From contig NZ_JANZKJ010000019.1 of NCBI RefSeq assembly GCF_025642975.1, forward strand, positions 20,353-84,352: DNA of 64,000 nt, written 5' to 3'. The position numbers and the translations under genes are program-made. The DNA is from Pseudomonas sp. RIT-PI-S (GTDB taxonomy: Bacteria; Pseudomonadota; Gammaproteobacteria; Pseudomonadales; Pseudomonadaceae). Below, one piece after another: positions 63,181 through 64,000 of this stretch; within the stretch, counting starts at the first letter, position 1, and each line of letters begins with the position of its first letter. The notes beneath the pieces were generated by a model. That model saw nothing but the letters and a program-made list of their open reading frames with translations. It was not told the DNA's origin and searched no databases.

Positions 63181-63576
63181 TTAAACGGGCGCCAGCTGCG
63201 AGTCGATAGCTACCGGCCCGCTGAGCAGCCGGTGGATCGGGCAGGCATTGGCGATTTGCAACAGCCGTTGGCGCTGAGCATCTTCCAGGTTCCCCTCGAG
63301 GGCGATCCTGCGCTCGATCCGGGTACCCGTGGATTCCTCAGCGACGATATCCAGCGCAACGCGGATACCCTCCAATGGCAGTTGCTTGCGCCTGGCGTAC
63401 AGGCCCAGGGTGATCGCAGTGCACGCGCCAAGCGCCGACAACAGTAGCTCATGGGGCCCGGGGCCGGCGTTTTCCGTGTCTGCCTGGGCGATATCGGCCA
63501 GCCACTGGTGCACCCCATCAGACAAGCTCACCTGATAAGGAACAGCGCCGGACGAAGCGGTTACCTGGGTGGTCAT
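63181..63576 (-). CDS. OsmC/Ohr family peroxiredoxin-like protein
   Basis: A 131-residue OsmC-fold protein with the paired active-site Cys of the family: GACTAITLGLYARRK and ANACPIHRLLSG. The motif PGPHELLLSALGAC is the usual opening. It likely reduces organic hydroperoxides. With the hydrolase downstream it may form a small peroxide-related unit. The divergent winged-helix regulator gene is a candidate controller. Confidence 0.9.
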   Translation of the reverse strand: MTTQVTASSGAVPYQVSLSDGVHQWLADIAQADTENAGPGPHELLLSALGACTAITLGLYARRKQLPLEGIRVALDIVAEESTGTRIERRIALEGNLEDAQRQRLLQIANACPIHRLLSGPVAIDSQLAPV

Positions 63577-63713
63577 GGCAAAGCTCCAGCAGCGGTAAAG
63601 GTTGCTGCTGACTATCCACGGCGAGGGGCAATGCTTATTGCACCGCTGTGCTCATTTCCCGGCGCGGGCGTCATCCCCGGGTATGATTGCCGGGCGTCAA
63701 ACGATGCACTAAC

Positions 63714-63723
63714 GTTCATGAAC
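63714..63723. promoter_or_regulatory. Palindrome in the OsmC/regulator gap
   Basis: GTTCATGAAC is a perfect 10-bp palindrome 44 bp upstream of the regulator start, in the divergent gap. It could be an operator; there is no further support. Confidence 0.25.
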
Positions 63724-63767
63724 TTGACCGACCATCATCCGTCTCGCTCGGATAACGCGGAAATCCC

Positions 63768-64000
63768 ATGATCCAGCTAGGTAATGCCTCTATCTTTCTG
63801 GAGCGCCGCGAGGCCTTTATCGACGGCCAGGCCTTGCGCCTGGGCGGGCGCGCCTTCGATGTGCTGGCGTTGCTGCTGCAGGCGCCGGGGCGGTTGGTAA
63901 CCAAGGACGAGTTGCTCGAGCGGGTCTGGCCGAACTTGGTGGTCGAAGAGAACAACCTTCAGGTGCACATCTGCACGTTGCGGCGGGTGCTGGGCCTTGG
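63768..64000 (+). CDS. OmpR/PhoB-type winged-helix regulator, N-terminal part (truncated by window)
   Basis: An open frame from ATG 63768 to the window end (78 codons) gives MIQLGNASIFLERREAF, then LRLGGRAFDVLALLLQAP, GRLVTKDELLERVWPN and EENNLQVHICTLRRVLG. This is the Trans_reg_C winged helix. Without a preceding receiver it resembles regulators with a winged helix followed by an ATPase/TPR or sensor part, but the remainder is outside the window. It is divergent from osmC and the hydrolase and may regulate them. Confidence 0.8.
   Translation, partial: MIQLGNASIFLERREAFIDGQALRLGGRAFDVLALLLQAPGRLVTKDELLERVWPNLVVEENNLQVHICTLRRVLGL

Overview
The window is a piece of a Pseudomonas chromosome, most like the P. 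putida / P. fluorescens side of the genus. The evidence is high GC, dense operons, a run of genes whose order I recall from P. aeruginosa PAO1 (roughly amn to ppa), and Pseudomonas-specific families such as a LadS-type hybrid kinase next to thiD. Names and synteny come from sequence reading and memory; no database was searched.

Region 1 (1-16.4 kb) holds an Lrp-type regulator, amn, rluE, an AidB-like acyl-CoA dehydrogenase, a LadS-like hybrid sensor kinase, thiamine genes thiD-thiE, hemL, a Sel1-repeat protein, a DUF1820 protein, the phoH-ybeY-corC-lnt operon, an ElyC/YdcF-like membrane protein and a small hypothetical gene. Region 2 (16.5-34.6 kb) is a housekeeping and cell-wall block. leuS-lptE-holA-lytic transglycosylase run forward. 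A long reverse-strand series reads proA-nadD-rsfS-rlmH-mrdA-rodA-mltB-rlpA-dacA, then ybeD-lipB-lipA-ldcA. It joins cell elongation (PBP2/RodA), peptidoglycan trimming and lipoate synthesis.

Region 3 (34.7-49.8 kb) holds mpg, a DedA-PAP2 fusion, a LON-domain protein, lrgAB, a MaoC-like hydratase, a lipoprotein fusing MORN repeats to a caspase-like C13 domain, an NAD(P)-binding protein, a YceK-like lipoprotein, ubiX, mpl, a sigma-54 activator (EatR-like) divergent from an aldehyde dehydrogenase with a clear sigma-54 promoter, dedA, mtfA and ppa. The ethanolamine transporter and ammonia-lyase genes that normally follow the aldehyde dehydrogenase are missing.

Region 4 (49.8-53.1 kb) looks like an insertion. 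It has a possible structured RNA with a terminator, one 693-residue orphan protein with a PD-(D/E)XK-type nuclease signature and lower GC, and about 670 bp of decayed sequence. Region 5 (53.1-64 kb) is accessory: a hemerythrin, a GST-like protein and a divergent cysteinyl-tRNA synthetase. The synthetase is preceded by a short ORF with tandem Cys codons and an intrinsic terminator, a likely attenuator. Then come a YcaC-like hydrolase, a periplasmic VOC protein with an outer-membrane porin, a membrane PQQ dehydrogenase, a small winged-helix-like ORF near a perfect CRP-type palindrome, an alpha/beta hydrolase with OsmC, and the start of an OmpR-type winged-helix regulator cut by the window edge.

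The best candidates for something undescribed are the Cys-codon leader upstream of cysS and the orphan nuclease-like gene.
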